From contig NC_059094.1 in assembly GCF_020497125.1 (NCBI RefSeq), forward strand, positions 2,583,733 through 2,647,732: a stretch of 64,000 nt of DNA. Reading direction: 5' to 3'. Shown here piece after piece: positions 29,944-39,709 of this stretch. This DNA is from Mauremys mutica (Eukaryota; Chordata; Testudines; Geoemydidae). Position 1 is the first letter of the stretch. Each line of letters starts with the position of its first letter. The position numbers and the translations under genes were made by a program. The notes beneath the pieces are model-generated. The model did not search any database. It had not been told where the DNA came from and saw nothing but the letters and a program-made list of their open reading frames with translations.

Positions 29944-30582
29944 TTAGTTCTGCCTGCTTGATGCGCTCGAAGACTTTTTTTCCAAGTGTTCCAGGTGTTC
30001 TGCCCATGAATCAGAAAAAATGGCCACATCATCGAGGTAGGCAACTGCAGACTCTCCCAATCCTGCTAGGAAACCATCTACAAGTCTTTGGAAGGTGATG
30101 GGTGCATTTCGCAGCCCGAAAGGAAGCACATTAAATTTATACACCCCTGCATGGGTGATCAAGGCTGACCTTTCTTTGGCGAGTTCATCTAGTGGTACTT
30201 GCCAGTACCCCTTGGTTAAGTCTAACGTAGAGATAAACTGGGCACATCCCAATTTCTCCAATAGCTCATCGGTGCGTGGCATTGGATAGTTGTCGGGACG
30301 AGTTACCACATTTAGCTTATGGTAGTCCACGCAAAAGCGTATTTCCCCATCTGGTTTGGGAACTAGAACCACTGGAGATGCCCATGCACTGGTAGAGGGG
30401 CGGATTATACCCATCTGTAGCATGTTTTGGATCTCCCGTTCTATAGCAGCTTGGGCATGAGGAGACACCCGGTAGGGTGGGGTTCTAATTGGGTGAGCAT
30501 TACCTGTGTCAATGGAGTGGTATGCCCATTCAGTCCGTCCTGGGGTGGCTGAGAACAAGGGGGAGAAGCGAGTGCACAGCAC
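29944..30582 (-). pseudogene. Gypsy-1 reverse transcriptase
   Basis: The minus-strand frame (212 codons) shows HSIDTGNAHPIRTPPYRVSP, SPVVLVPKPDGEIRFCVDYH, TLDLTKGYWQVPLDE (first Asp), LPFGLRNAPITFQRLVDGFL (motif B) and VAYLDDVAIFS (YLDD catalytic box). It lies downstream of integrase on this strand. The frame ends in a poly-T run just after YLDD, and the thumb continues past the LTR insertion at 28460. It copies the element's RNA in cytoplasmic particles when intact. Confidence 0.9.
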
Positions 30583-30842
30583 CTTGACCTGTTGTCACTG
30601 CAGACGTTCCAGAGTTGTGGAGAGATTCACCTCTTCCACGCCACCGTCACTTTTTCCTTCGTAGTAGACACCTTCAGGCCACTCAGCGTCATCTCCTCCC
30701 TGGGCTGTAAGCTGACAAACCTTTAAGTCTTTGGAATAAAAGGGCTTGAGAGAATTAACATGGTACACTTTAGGGTTGAGGTGGGGAATGCTATGAGATA
30801 GTTAACAGCTCCCAGGCGCTCTTGGACCGTGAATGGCCCTTC

Positions 30843-31793
30843 TCATGATGCTTCCATCTTATGGGCCTGTTGCACCTTCAAGACCATAACCTGGTCCCCT
30901 ACTTTGAAGGAATGCTGTCTGGTATGTTTATCATACCAGGCCTTTTGCTCTTCCTGAGCATCCTTTACGTTTTCTTTAGCAAGGGCTAAAGAGTGTTGGA
31001 GAGTGCTTTGTAGGTTGCTTACAAAGTCCAGAATGTTAGTTCCTGGAGAAGGCGTAAACCCCTCCCATTGCTGCTTCACCAACTGTAATAGCCCCTTAAC
31101 TTCGTGGCCATACACAAGTTCGAATGGTGAAAACCCTAAACTGGGATGTGGTACAGCCCTGTAGGCAAAAAGCAACTGCTGCAACACTAGATCCCAATCA
31201 TTGGAGTGTTCATATACGAATTTACGTATCATGGCCCCCAAAGTTCCATTAAACCTCTCCACCATGCCATTGGTTTGATGGTGGTAAGGGGTGGCAGCCA
31301 AGTGATTCACCCCATGAGCTTCCCACAGATTTTTCGTGGTCCCTGCCAGGAAATTAGTTCCCGAATCTGTGAGGATGTCGGAGGGCCAACCTACCCTGGC
31401 AAAAATGTCTGCTAAGGCCTGGCACACAGTTTTAGCCCTGGTGTTGCTTAGAGCTTCTGGCCATCGGGTAGCAAAATCCATGAAAGTCAGTATGTACTGC
31501 TTTCCTCTGGGAGTCTTTTTTGGGAAAGGACCCAGAATATCCACAGCTACTCGCTGAAATGGAACCTCAATTATGGGGAGTGGCTGGAGAGGAGCTTTGA
31601 CCTGGTCTTGGGGCTTTCCCACCCGTTGGCACACCTCACAAGACCGGACATAATTAGCAACATCCTTGCCCATTCCCTCCCAGTGGAAGGACTTCCCCAA
31701 CCTGTCTTTGGTTCTGTTCACCCCAGAATGGCCACTGGGATGATCATGGGTTAAGCTTAAGAGCTTTACCCGGTACTTAGTTGGAACTACCAA
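30843..31793 (-). CDS. Gypsy-1 integrase (upstream of RT)
   Basis: A 316-codon minus-strand frame holds the whole integrase: HHCC zinc module (HDHPSGHSGVNRTKDRL...CEVCQR), the DDE core with VAVDILGPFPKKTP, ILTDSGTNFLAG and HHQTNGMVERFNGTL, and a C-terminal GDQVMVLKVQQAHKMEAS. All three catalytic acids are present. It is located between protease and RT, which is unusual for Gypsy elements. The frame may be part of a longer pol polyprotein, interrupted by stops at its ends (TGA at 30842-30844 region). Confidence 0.85.
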   Translation of the reverse strand: MVVPTKYRVKLLSLTHDHPSGHSGVNRTKDRLGKSFHWEGMGKDVANYVRSCEVCQRVGKPQDQVKAPLQPLPIIEVPFQRVAVDILGPFPKKTPRGKQYILTFMDFATRWPEALSNTRAKTVCQALADIFARVGWPSDILTDSGTNFLAGTTKNLWEAHGVNHLAATPYHHQTNGMVERFNGTLGAMIRKFVYEHSNDWDLVLQQLLFAYRAVPHPSLGFSPFELVYGHEVKGLLQLVKQQWEGFTPSPGTNILDFVSNLQSTLQHSLALAKENVKDAQEEQKAWYDKHTRQHSFKVGDQVMVLKVQQAHKMEAS

Positions 31794-31877
31794 CTGTTTT
31801 TGAGGATGCCAATCTTCCTGATGTCCACCAAAAAGACTCTCCTTGTATAAAAGTCCTTGTTCTACAACAAACCGGGA

Positions 31878-32471
31878 TCAGTTAGAAGAGCTGAGAGGTG
31901 GTGGGGTGCTCTGTGCCGCCGCCCAAGCTTTCTGAAGGCTGTCATCTGCTTCCTGCTCAGCCTGGAACTGTTCCCTTGAGGCTGGAGACACCAGTTCCTC
32001 CTTAGACTGTGGACTTGGGCTTGGTCCCTGTGGAAGCGATGTAGGTGATGAGGTTGTTTCCGTTGACTGTGAACCGCTGTCCGCTGGTGCACTATGTGGT
32101 ATTTCAGGCTCTGGTTGAGTCTTTTGGGTAGGGTTGTCTGCTGCTTCTGCCAGTTCAGGCCCACTGGTGCCCTCTGGCATTGGAGTGGTAGATGGGTTTG
32201 CAAGCGCTGGCGTCAGTGCTGGCAATGGTTCTGGTGCTGGTTGCTTTTCCAGTTCCGGTTCTGGGACTGGATGTATTATGGCTGTTGCAGTCGTTGGCAG
32301 GGGATCCGGTTCCACCACCTCTGTCTGGGTCTCTGGTAGCACAGACGGGGCCCTGGTGGACGGCTCAGGAACAGGGATGGGTGTGGAAGCTTGCTTGGCC
32401 TGGCTGCGAGTGACCATTCCCACCCTCTTGGCCAGCTTCACATGGTTGGCCAAGTCTTCCCCCAGTAGCAT
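31878..32471 (-). pseudogene. Gypsy-1 protease end and Pro/Thr-rich linker
   Basis: The frame starts MLLGEDLANHVKLAKRVGMV, the conserved end of the retropepsin-like domain (LLGxDL), then a proline-, threonine- and glutamate-rich low-complexity stretch of about 150 residues before the integrase. Such a linker contains no recognisable domain. It is separated from the protease core by one stop at 32478-32480. Confidence 0.6.
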
Positions 32472-32480
32472 GGGGATGGA

Positions 32481-32714
32481 CTAATTGTCATAGATGGCAA
32501 AAGTCCACCTTCCTGACCAGCCCTTGTACTGGACAGGCAATTCAGCTGTAGGCAAGTTTAAAGATTTTGACATGAATGGGTGAATTGTCACTTGGGCCTT
32601 TGGGTTGATGAATTTGGGGTCCACTAAGGATTGGTGGATAACTGACACTTGTGCCCCGGTGTCTCTCCATGCGATAACCTTCTTTCCCACTCTCAAGGTT
32701 TCCCTTCGCTCCAA
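32481..32714 (-). pseudogene. Gypsy-1 aspartic protease core
   Basis: The minus-strand frame has GKKVIAWRDTGAQVSVIHQS, with the catalytic Asp-Thr-Gly of retroviral-type proteases (DTGA), followed by the flap-like strands to GRWTFAIYDN. It matures Gag-Pol in related elements. The frame stops after YDN, but the LLGEDL segment follows directly (32471). Confidence 0.75.
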
Positions 32715-32797
32715 GGGTATTTGAGAGGCATCTGGGCCTGGGGAATCTTTGGTGTGATGGTGGTGTAATGAACTGTACTCGGTTGGGGTTCTTGGGG

Positions 32798-32840
32798 CAG
32801 TTGGCCTTTATATATCCCAGTTCATTACATTTAAAACATC
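32798..32840 (-). other. Gypsy-1 zinc-knuckle coding site
   Basis: The minus strand reads CFKCNELGYIKANC, spaced as a CX2CX4HX4C retroviral zinc knuckle but with Tyr in the His position. It lies between gag and protease, as expected for nucleocapsid. The substitution would probably weaken zinc binding. Confidence 0.6.
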
Positions 32841-32982
32841 GCCCAGCTGACTGGTCACTGGGCCGAGGTGGGTTGCTGGAGACTGGTGAGGTGGGACAAT
32901 TGGGTGTCTGGGGCTTTCCTTGGGTTGCCCCCGGTGATAGGGTTTATTTTCGGTTTGCCCCCTCTGATATTCACTCCCCTTG

Positions 32983-33801
32983 CTAGTAGTTCTTTTCTTT
33001 TCTGCCACTTCCACCTATTCTTGCTCCAATCTCCCCCGCCTCGGTTACAGTTTTGGGTTTCCCATCTAGGATGTACCTTTCTATTTCCTCAGGAACACCC
33101 TCTAAGAACTGCTCCATTTGCATTAGGAAGGACAGAGCTTCCAGAGATTCAGTACTTGTTCCTGATATCCAGGCCTCCCAATTCTTTTCAACGTGGTAGG
33201 CGTGTTGGGTAAATGACACATCGGGTTTCCACCTTAGGGCTCTGAACCGCCGGGCTAGCCCCATTCTGATTCTGGCCTTGGTTTGAAAAAGTTTATAATT
33301 GTTCATTTGTGCCTTAGGCATTTCAGCTGCCACCTCTGCTAAGGGTCCACTGAGCTGTGGCCTCAGCTCTATCATGTACTGGTCTGCAGAGATGCTGTAC
33401 CCATGGCAGGTCCTTTCAAAATTTTCTAAGAAGGCCTCAGTATCATCACCTGCCTTGTAGGTGGGGAATTTCCTGGGATGGGTAACAGTACTTGGAGAAG
33501 GGTTGTTAGGGTTTGCTGTTCCATCCTGCGTAGCCTTTTCTAATTCCAGGGCCTCTTTCTGGAGCTCCAAAGCCCTCCGATGGTCAGTCTCTTTGGCTCT
33601 CTCTTCTCTTTCTCTCATCTCCATTTCTTTTTCTTTTATCTCCAGCTCTTTTTGTTTCCTCTCCATCTCTCTCTTGTCGGCAGCTTCTTCCCTGGCTGTT
33701 TCTGCATTAATTAGTTCCATCCATCTCCTATGTTCGTTGTCTTTCTCTGTTGCTTTCAGCCTAGCCAGTTCTAGTTTGTTAGTTGCTCCACTGGTACTCA
33801 T
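32983..33801 (-). CDS. Gypsy-1 Gag (coiled-coil N-terminus)
   Basis: From the likely start MSTSGATNKLELARLKATEK (ATG at 33799-33801), the protein has a long charged coiled coil (KREMERKQKELEIKEKEMEM), then a SCAN/capsid-like segment (FPTYKAGDDTEAFLENFERT, LVxEIP-like, SLEALSFLMQMEQFLEGVPE). The reading frame extends upstream to 33843, but that part resembles leader. Gag forms the particle and binds RNA. It is open for about 270 codons; the zinc knuckle follows in another frame after a break at 32983. Confidence 0.75.
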   Translation of the reverse strand: MSTSGATNKLELARLKATEKDNEHRRWMELINAETAREEAADKREMERKQKELEIKEKEMEMREREERAKETDHRRALELQKEALELEKATQDGTANPNNPSPSTVTHPRKFPTYKAGDDTEAFLENFERTCHGYSISADQYMIELRPQLSGPLAEVAAEMPKAQMNNYKLFQTKARIRMGLARRFRALRWKPDVSFTQHAYHVEKNWEAWISGTSTESLEALSFLMQMEQFLEGVPEEIERYILDGKPKTVTEAGEIGARIGGSGRKEKNY

Positions 33802-34112
33802 TTCCCTGCTTTCTTGTGCTGGCCACACCCCTCTGCAGTTCACTGAAACTGGGATGTATTCAGCTCAGGGTTGTTTGGTTAACAGAGACTTTCTAACTAG
33901 CTATACCCGAGAGGTAGAAAGAAAGAAAACAATTCAGCTTGTAAATTCCTTTTTGCTGTCTGTTTGCTCCCAGCTTGAAGCCTCTTCTTTAACAAAGCCC
34001 TTCTTAAAAAAACTTAACACCTCTGCCCTCAGGCTACTTTCCAAGCAGCTAGAGAGGAAAAAAAATCTCACTGGCTTTTGGTTCTTAAAAAATCCCACAC
34101 CGCTGCTCACCA

Positions 34113-34874
34113 TGTCAAGGTTTCCTCCCCCACTCTGAACTTTAGGGTACAGATGTGGGGACCTGCATGGACCCTTCTAAACTTAATTCCTAGCTTAGAT
34201 CTGGTAACACTGCCACCATCCAGAGATCAGTGTCTGGCACACTTTCTGTTTCCCCAAAACCTTCCCTGGGGAACACAGATCCAAACTCCTTGGATCTTAA
34301 CACAAGGAGAAATTAACCATTCCTCCTTCTTTCTCCCCCACCAATCCCTGGTGAGTTCAGACTCAATCCCCTTGGGTCTTAAAACAAGGAAAAAAATAAT
34401 CAATCAGGGTTCTTAAAAAGAAAGCTTTTAATTAAAGAAAGAAAAGGTAAAAATTATCTTTGTAAAATCAGGATGGAAAATGCTTTACAGGGTACTTAGA
34501 TTCATATAGCCCTCTAGCCTCAGGTTCAAAGTTACAGCAAACAGAGGTAAAAATCCTTCCAGCAAAAAAAGCATTTACAAGTTGAGAAAAACAAAATTAA
34601 AACTAATCCGCCTTGCCTGGCTACTTACAAGTTTGAACCATGAAAGACTGATTCAGAAAGATTTGGAGAGCCTGGATTGATGTCCCGTCCCTCTCAGTCC
34701 CGAGAGCAAACAGAAACAAAAACAAAGAGCACAAACAAAGACTTCCCTCCACCAAGATTTGAAAGTATCTTGTCCCCACATTGATCCTCTGGTCAGGTGT
34801 CAGCCAGGTTTACTGAGCTTTTTAACCCTTTACAGGTAAAAGAGACATTAACCCTTAACTATCTGTTTATGACA
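34113..34874 (-). repeat. Gypsy-1 5' LTR (762 bp)
   Basis: It starts TGTCAAGG and ends TATGACA on the plus strand; on the element's strand it is TGTCATA...CCTTGACA. Adjacent at 34100-34112 the element's strand reads TGGTGAGCAGCGG, a plausible primer binding site starting TGG. It is nearly identical to the other LTR apart from that copy's 35-bp gap and PLE insertion. Confidence 0.92.
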
Positions 34875-34977
34875 GGAGCCATTTAGGGAACTGGGGTAAA
34901 AATCTGTCTGTGGATTGGTCCTGCAGTGGGTTGGACTAGATGACCTCCTGAGGTCCCTTCCAACCTTGATATTCCAT
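34875..34977 (+). repeat. tRNA-derived SINE, 3' half with CR1-like tail
   Basis: It continues the SINE from 26308 (GGAGCCATTTAGGG). Its last 50 bp, GTTGGACTAGATGACCTCCT and onward to CAACCTTGATATTC, equals the CR1-C/E/F 3' end (for example 47517-47570). Sharing a LINE tail is how many SINEs borrow the LINE's reverse transcriptase. It joins CR1-D at 34978 with no target duplication. Confidence 0.85.
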
Positions 34978-36630
34978 ATTGAACAAAACCAGTCCCAGGA
35001 CCAACCCCTGGGGCATTCCACTTCATACCAGCTGCCAACAAGACATCGAGCCGTTGATCACTACCTGTTGAGCCTGACAATCTAGCCAGCTTTCTAGCCA
35101 CCTAATAGTCCATTCATCTAAGCCATACTTTTTTAACTTACTGGCAAGAATACTGTGGGAGACTGTATCAAAAGCTTTGCTAAAGTCAAGATATGTCACA
35201 TCCACTGCTTTCCCCATATCCACAGAGAAAGTTATCTCATCATAGAAGGTGATCAGGTTGGTCAGGCATGACTTGCCCTTGGTGAATCCATGTTGACTGT
35301 TCCTGATCACTTTCCTCTCCTCCAAGTGCTTCAAAATGGATTCCTTGAGGACCTGCTCCATGATTTTGCCAGGGACTGAAGTAAGGCTGACAGGTCTGTA
35401 GTTTCCCGGGTTCTCTTTCTTCTCTTTTTTAAATATGGGCACTATATTTGCCTTTTTTCAGTCATCTAGGACCTCCCCTGATCACCATAAATTTTCAAAG
35501 ATAATGGTCAATGGCTCTGCAATCTCATCAGCCAACTCCCTCAGCACCGTGGGATGGATTAGATCTGGACCCATGGACTTGTGCACGTCCAGCTTTTCTA
35601 AATATTCCTTAACTTGTTCTTTCACCACTGAAGGCTGCTCACCTCCTCCCCCATACTGTGTTGCCCAGTGCAGCAGTCTAGGAGCTGACCTTGTCTGTGA
35701 AGACCGAGGCAAAAAAAACATTGAATACTTCAGCTTTTTCCACATAATCTGCCACTATGTTGCCTCCCTCATTCAGTAAGGGGCCCACATTTTCACTGAA
35801 CTTCTTCTTGTTGCTAACATACCTGTAGAAACCCTTCTTGTTACCCTTCACAGCCCTTGCTAGCTGCAACTCTAATTGTGCCTTGGCCTTCCTGATTACA
35901 CCCCTGCATGCTCTAGCAATATTTTTATACTTCTCCCTTGTCATCTGTCCAAATTTCCACTTCTTGTAAGCTTTCTTTTTGAGTTTAAGCTCACCAAAGA
36001 TTTCACTGGTAGGCCAAGCTGATCACCTGCCATATTTGTATTCTTTCTGCACTTCAGGATGGTTTGTTCCTGCAACCTCAATAAGGATTCTTTAAAATAC
36101 AGCCAGCTCTCCTCGACTCCTTGCCCCTCATATTAGCTTCCCAGGGGATCCTGCCCATCAGTTCCCTAAGGGAGTCAAAGTCTGCTTTTCTGAAGTCCAG
36201 GGTCCATATTTTGCTACTCTCCTTTCTTCCTTTTGTCAGGATCCTGAACTCAACCATCTCATGGTCACTGCTGCCTAGGTTGCCACCCCCTTCTACTTCC
36301 CCTACCAATTCTTCTCTGTTTGTAAGCAGCAGGTCAAGAGGAGCATGGCCCCTAGTTGATTCCTCCAGCACTTGTACCAGGAAGTTGTCCCCAACACTCT
36401 CCAAAAACTTCCTGGATTGTCTGTGCATTGCTGTATTGATCTCCCAGCAGATGTCAGGGTGATTGAAGTCCCCATTAGAATCAGGGCCTGTGATCTGGAA
36501 ACTTCCGTTAGTTGTCCAAAGAAAGTCTTGTCTACCTCGTTGTTCTAATCCGGTGGTCTTTAGCACACACCCACCATGACATCACCCTTGTTGCTCTCGC
36601 CTCTAAACTTAACCTAAAGACTCTCAACTC
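34978..36630 (-). pseudogene. CR1-D, part 2 (endonuclease end and RT start)
   Basis: Minus-strand frames: 36078-36566 ([15 protein letters not shown], [12 protein letters not shown]), 35678-35944 (RVIRKAKAQLELQLARAV), 35482-35745, and 35023-35442 ([46 protein letters not shown]). It is 5'-truncated near 36630 and continues leftward at 26232. Many stops show that it is older than CR1-C, E and F. Confidence 0.85.
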
Positions 36631-37848
36631 TCAAGAGATGTGCTGTCCCCTGTTATAAATATTGATGGTCAGCAACAGGCTTCAGGTAGCTTCCCTGTGC
36701 CTGAAGAATGGGGACAGAAATGGAAAAAGGTACTCCTAGCAAAATTAAAAAATGAATGAAGGCCACTGCGCTGCAACTACCACCATATAATAAAAGCCAG
36801 GTTCCGGTAAAACCTAAATCAAGACCTAGACTGGTACCTATCTGAACAGGAGAGGTAAGTGCATGGGAGGGAGAAGCAGCAAACAATACTTTCACTGGAC
36901 TGGTAAATCAGATGAAGGAAAAAAAATGAATAGTTCACAGAGCATATTAGGAGACAGGAGCTGCAACTTGATTGCAGAGGAGTGTATAAAAAAGAATTTC
37001 AAATTGAAAAACTGAGAGTAAGTGATTTAACACCTAAATTTGATGCATTAGCACATGGAATTGCCCAGAAACAGTAACTGCAACAAGCAAGGACACTCCT
37101 GCAATCCATTTAGCATGCACACAAGAGTAGCATAAACTGGAGGAACAAATTCAGGTTATGCAAAAACAGGTAATGGCCCTCACTCTCCTCTTTAGAGATT
37201 GTGAGCATCTATTTTAGTGGTTAAGCATTATATTTAGTTGTGACACATGACCAGAAAGGGTAAGCGTCCTGCAGGATAAAGGACTCAAATTCAACCCTTA
37301 AAAACATAGGAGTAGATAATGTTTGTGGTTTTGGGTATTTACATATATATTGGTAGAGATCAACAATATAATCAAACAGTCCCTGTGTATGATGTATTCT
37401 GTTAATTCAGAGATCAAAGGAACATCTTAACATTTAAATGAACTGTAAACATAGGATTTTGCTGTATTCTCTCTCTTTGAAATGTATAGCAAACCATCTG
37501 TGAATGGTGGAAAAACAAGCAATTGCTTTCTGTTAATCTGTGTGAATAATTACCAACCGATGCTTAGGAAGTAGACCTACTTCAACGTAGCCCTGATTCC
37601 TGATTGTTTATCCAGGACTGTATGGTCAAGTGGATGCTAGAGCATTGTATAAAAGACCCTTGGGTCCTGATCCTGTCATCTCAGATCTGCTTGAGGTTTC
37701 ATTCAGGGGAAGCCTAAACCATAAGGATTGAGAGCCCAGTCCTAAGATGGAACACCCTGAATATGATATTGGACATTGGACTATAACCTTTGGACTAAAT
37801 TCTAAAAGAACTCTTTGCAACTAGAAAGCTCACCATCGCTGCTATAAG
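36631..37848. other. Unassigned 1.2 kb, possible old LTR
   Basis: No gene seen. The part from about 37232 (TGTGACACATGACC) to 37848 has an LTR-like look, with a TGTATAAAAGACCC box near 37646, but there is no paired LTR, purine tract or target duplication. The left part has short decayed frames only. Confidence 0.3.
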
Positions 37849-38262
37849 AACAGGAGTACTTGTGGCACCTTAGGCTTGGTCTACACTAGGATCTTGAATC
37901 GAATTTAGCAGCGTTAATTCGAACTAATCGCTCAACCGTCCACACCAGGAAGCCATTTAATTCAAACTAGGGGGCTCCTTAGTTCGAATTTGGTACTCCA
38001 CCCCGACAGGTGGAGTAACGCTAAATTCGCACTTGCTAGCTCGAATTAGGCTAGGTGTGGATGCAAATCGAACTTAGTAGCTCCGGGAACTATCCCACAG
38101 TGCACCACTCTGTTGACGCTCTGGACAGCAGTCCGAGCTTGGATGTTCTGAGCAGCCACACAGGAAATGACCCGGGAAAATTTGAAATCCTTTTCCTGTC
38201 TGGACAGTTAGAATCTCATTTCTTGCTTTGACATTGGGGCAAGCTCCGCGGCACCTGCAACG

Positions 38263-38839
38263 ATGCAGAGCTCTCCAGCAGAGGAGTCAGCCCAACGCAA
38301 GAATAGAAAGAGATCCCCAGCATGGACAGACCGGGAAGTCCAGGATCTGATCGCTGTGTGGGGCGAGGAGTCTGTGCTGTCGGAGCTGCGCTCCAACAAG
38401 CGTAATGCAAAGACCTTCGAGACGGTCTCCCAAGCCATGACACAGAAAGGATACAGCCGGGATGCGATGCAGTGCCACGTGAAAGTCAAGGACCTGAGGC
38501 AAGGCTATCAAAAAGTCAGAGCGGCAAACGGACGCTCCGGAGCACAGCCCCAGACATGCCGCTTCTACGAGGCACTGCATGCCATTCTCGGTGGGTCTGC
38601 CACCACTGTCCCACCAGTGACCGTGGACTCAGTGGATGGCATAGTGAGCCAGGACAGTTCCTACTCGATGTTCGCCGATGGGCAAGACGACGAAGGGTCC
38701 GTGGAGGAAGGCGCAGGCGACAGCGAACACAATGCCGCTTTCCCTGACAGCCAGGATCTGTTCCTCACCCTCACAGAGATCACCTACCAACCCTCACCGG
38801 CCGTGAACCCGGACTCAGAGTCAGGGGAAGGATCAGGCG
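38263..38839 (+). CDS. Harbinger-3 Myb/SANT-like protein, exon 1
   Basis: It starts at MQSSPAEESAQ (ATG 38263). Residues ~20-105 form a trihelix/Myb-SANT-like DNA-binding domain (SPAWTDREVQDLIAVWGEES, SELRSNKRNAKTFETVSQAM, QCHVKVKDLRQGYQKVRAA), followed by an acidic tail with SQDLFLTLTEI. The exon ends at GGCG|GTAAGT (donor 38840), in phase 1. In Harbinger systems this protein binds transposon ends and helps the transposase reach the nucleus. Start choice: it is the first ATG, and copies 1 and 2 share it. No stops. Confidence 0.85.
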
Positions 38840-38863
38840 GTAAGTCGTATAAACAAGAAAATA

Positions 38864-38869
38864 TTTATT
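38864..38869 (-). promoter_or_regulatory. Possible poly(A) signal for the third ORF
   Basis: AATAAA on the minus strand, 74 nt after the third ORF's stop. The A/T-rich context makes chance occurrence possible. Confidence 0.35.
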
Positions 38870-38942
38870 TGCTCGAAAACATGTATACCAAAAATATAAA
38901 TTCTATCTATAAATACTATATCTAAAAGTTTTTAAAGGGAAA

Positions 38943-39245
38943 CTAAACGAACAGTAGGTCTACACAGATTGGGATGGAACAATAGTCCTCCATGGACAAT
39001 TCCACAAATGCTTCAAACAGTTCCTCAAATACCCTCCGCAGGAGGTTTCAAGGAAGAGGTGCCTTATTTGGTCCTCCGGTGAAGCTCACTCTTCCACGCC
39101 ACGACATCCTCAGATACAGGGGAACCATCGCCTCTACCAGCATGGCCGCGTAGGGTCCCGGTCGGTGAAGTGCTTCCCTTAACATCCTTTCTTTCTGCAC
39201 TCGAGAGACACGCCTCAGGGTAATCTCGTTACTGAAGTGCTGCAT
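38943..39245 (-). CDS. Harbinger-3 third ORF (~100 codons, one TGA), unknown function
   Basis: The minus-strand ATG at 39243-39245 starts MQHFSNEITLRRVSRVQKER. The frame runs to TAG at 38943-38945, with one TGA at codon 66 where copy 2 has AGA. Without that stop it is collinear with the 96-codon ORF at 15999-16289 to within a few residues at each end (PGPYAAML, AMVP.YL, GG.NKA, NLL, F.ELS). A TATAAG-like motif lies about 45 nt upstream (39290-39295), and an AATAAA 74 nt downstream (38864-38869). I do not recognise the protein. The TGA may be a recent mutation in this copy. Confidence 0.5.
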
Positions 39246-39709
39246 CTAATTAGGGCAATTAGCGAATAGTTACTGTTCTTAATGGTTTACTTATACTTTG
39301 CATAACAAAGCCCCGCGCTTAGCAGCCACGTGCTGTAGGCCACACAGGAAAAGCATACATTGATCTTTCCCCTGCAGTGTCGGGAGTGGCTGCAAAAGGG
39401 TCATAGTATCTGATTTCCAGATTGCCTTTAGCACGACGGCACAGCTATCCGTTAACTGATAAGCATAATGTACTGTAAGGCTTACCAGGACTCTCTGCTA
39501 GAGGGATTCTGCTATCTCTCCCGACTTCTCCGCTCTCCTGTGCAATGGCGCAGCCAATCAGAGCGTAGGCCAAAATGTTGTGCTTCTCTGGAGACCACGT
39601 GACACTTGTTGTCCGGTACGGTCTTCTTCATAGAAATTGACTAGATGGTGTTCACTGTTCGCCAAAATGTATCTGTACAAGGAAATCACTAACTTTCCCC
39701 ATCACACAG

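Larger units (their letters stand above)
26309..34874 (-). mobile_element. Gypsy-1 LTR retrotransposon, Gmr1-like gene order (minus strand)
   Basis: The two LTRs (26309-27159 and 34113-34874) start TGTCA and end TGACA on the plus strand. Flanks GGGGC (26304-26308) and GGAGC (34875-34879) form a 5-bp duplication with one mismatch inside the SINE. On the minus strand the order is gag, zinc knuckle, protease, integrase, RT, RNase H, purine tract, LTR. Integrase before RT is the reverse of typical Ty3/Gypsy and fits the Gmr1 group. Later insertions: a 94-bp PLE tail, a CR1 fragment (27262-27771) and a 1.4-kb LTR insertion (28478-29860). The LTRs are very similar, so it is fairly young. Confidence 0.93.
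38840..39709 (+). other. Intron of the Harbinger-3 Myb gene (contains antisense ORF)
   Basis: The donor GTAAGT and the acceptor with pyrimidine-rich CTTTCCCCATCACACAG define an 870-bp intron. Splicing joins phase 1 to phase 1, giving an Ala codon (G+CT) and an open frame to 40128. Copy 2 has a donor in the same place. The intron holds the minus-strand third ORF and its AATAAA. Confidence 0.75.
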
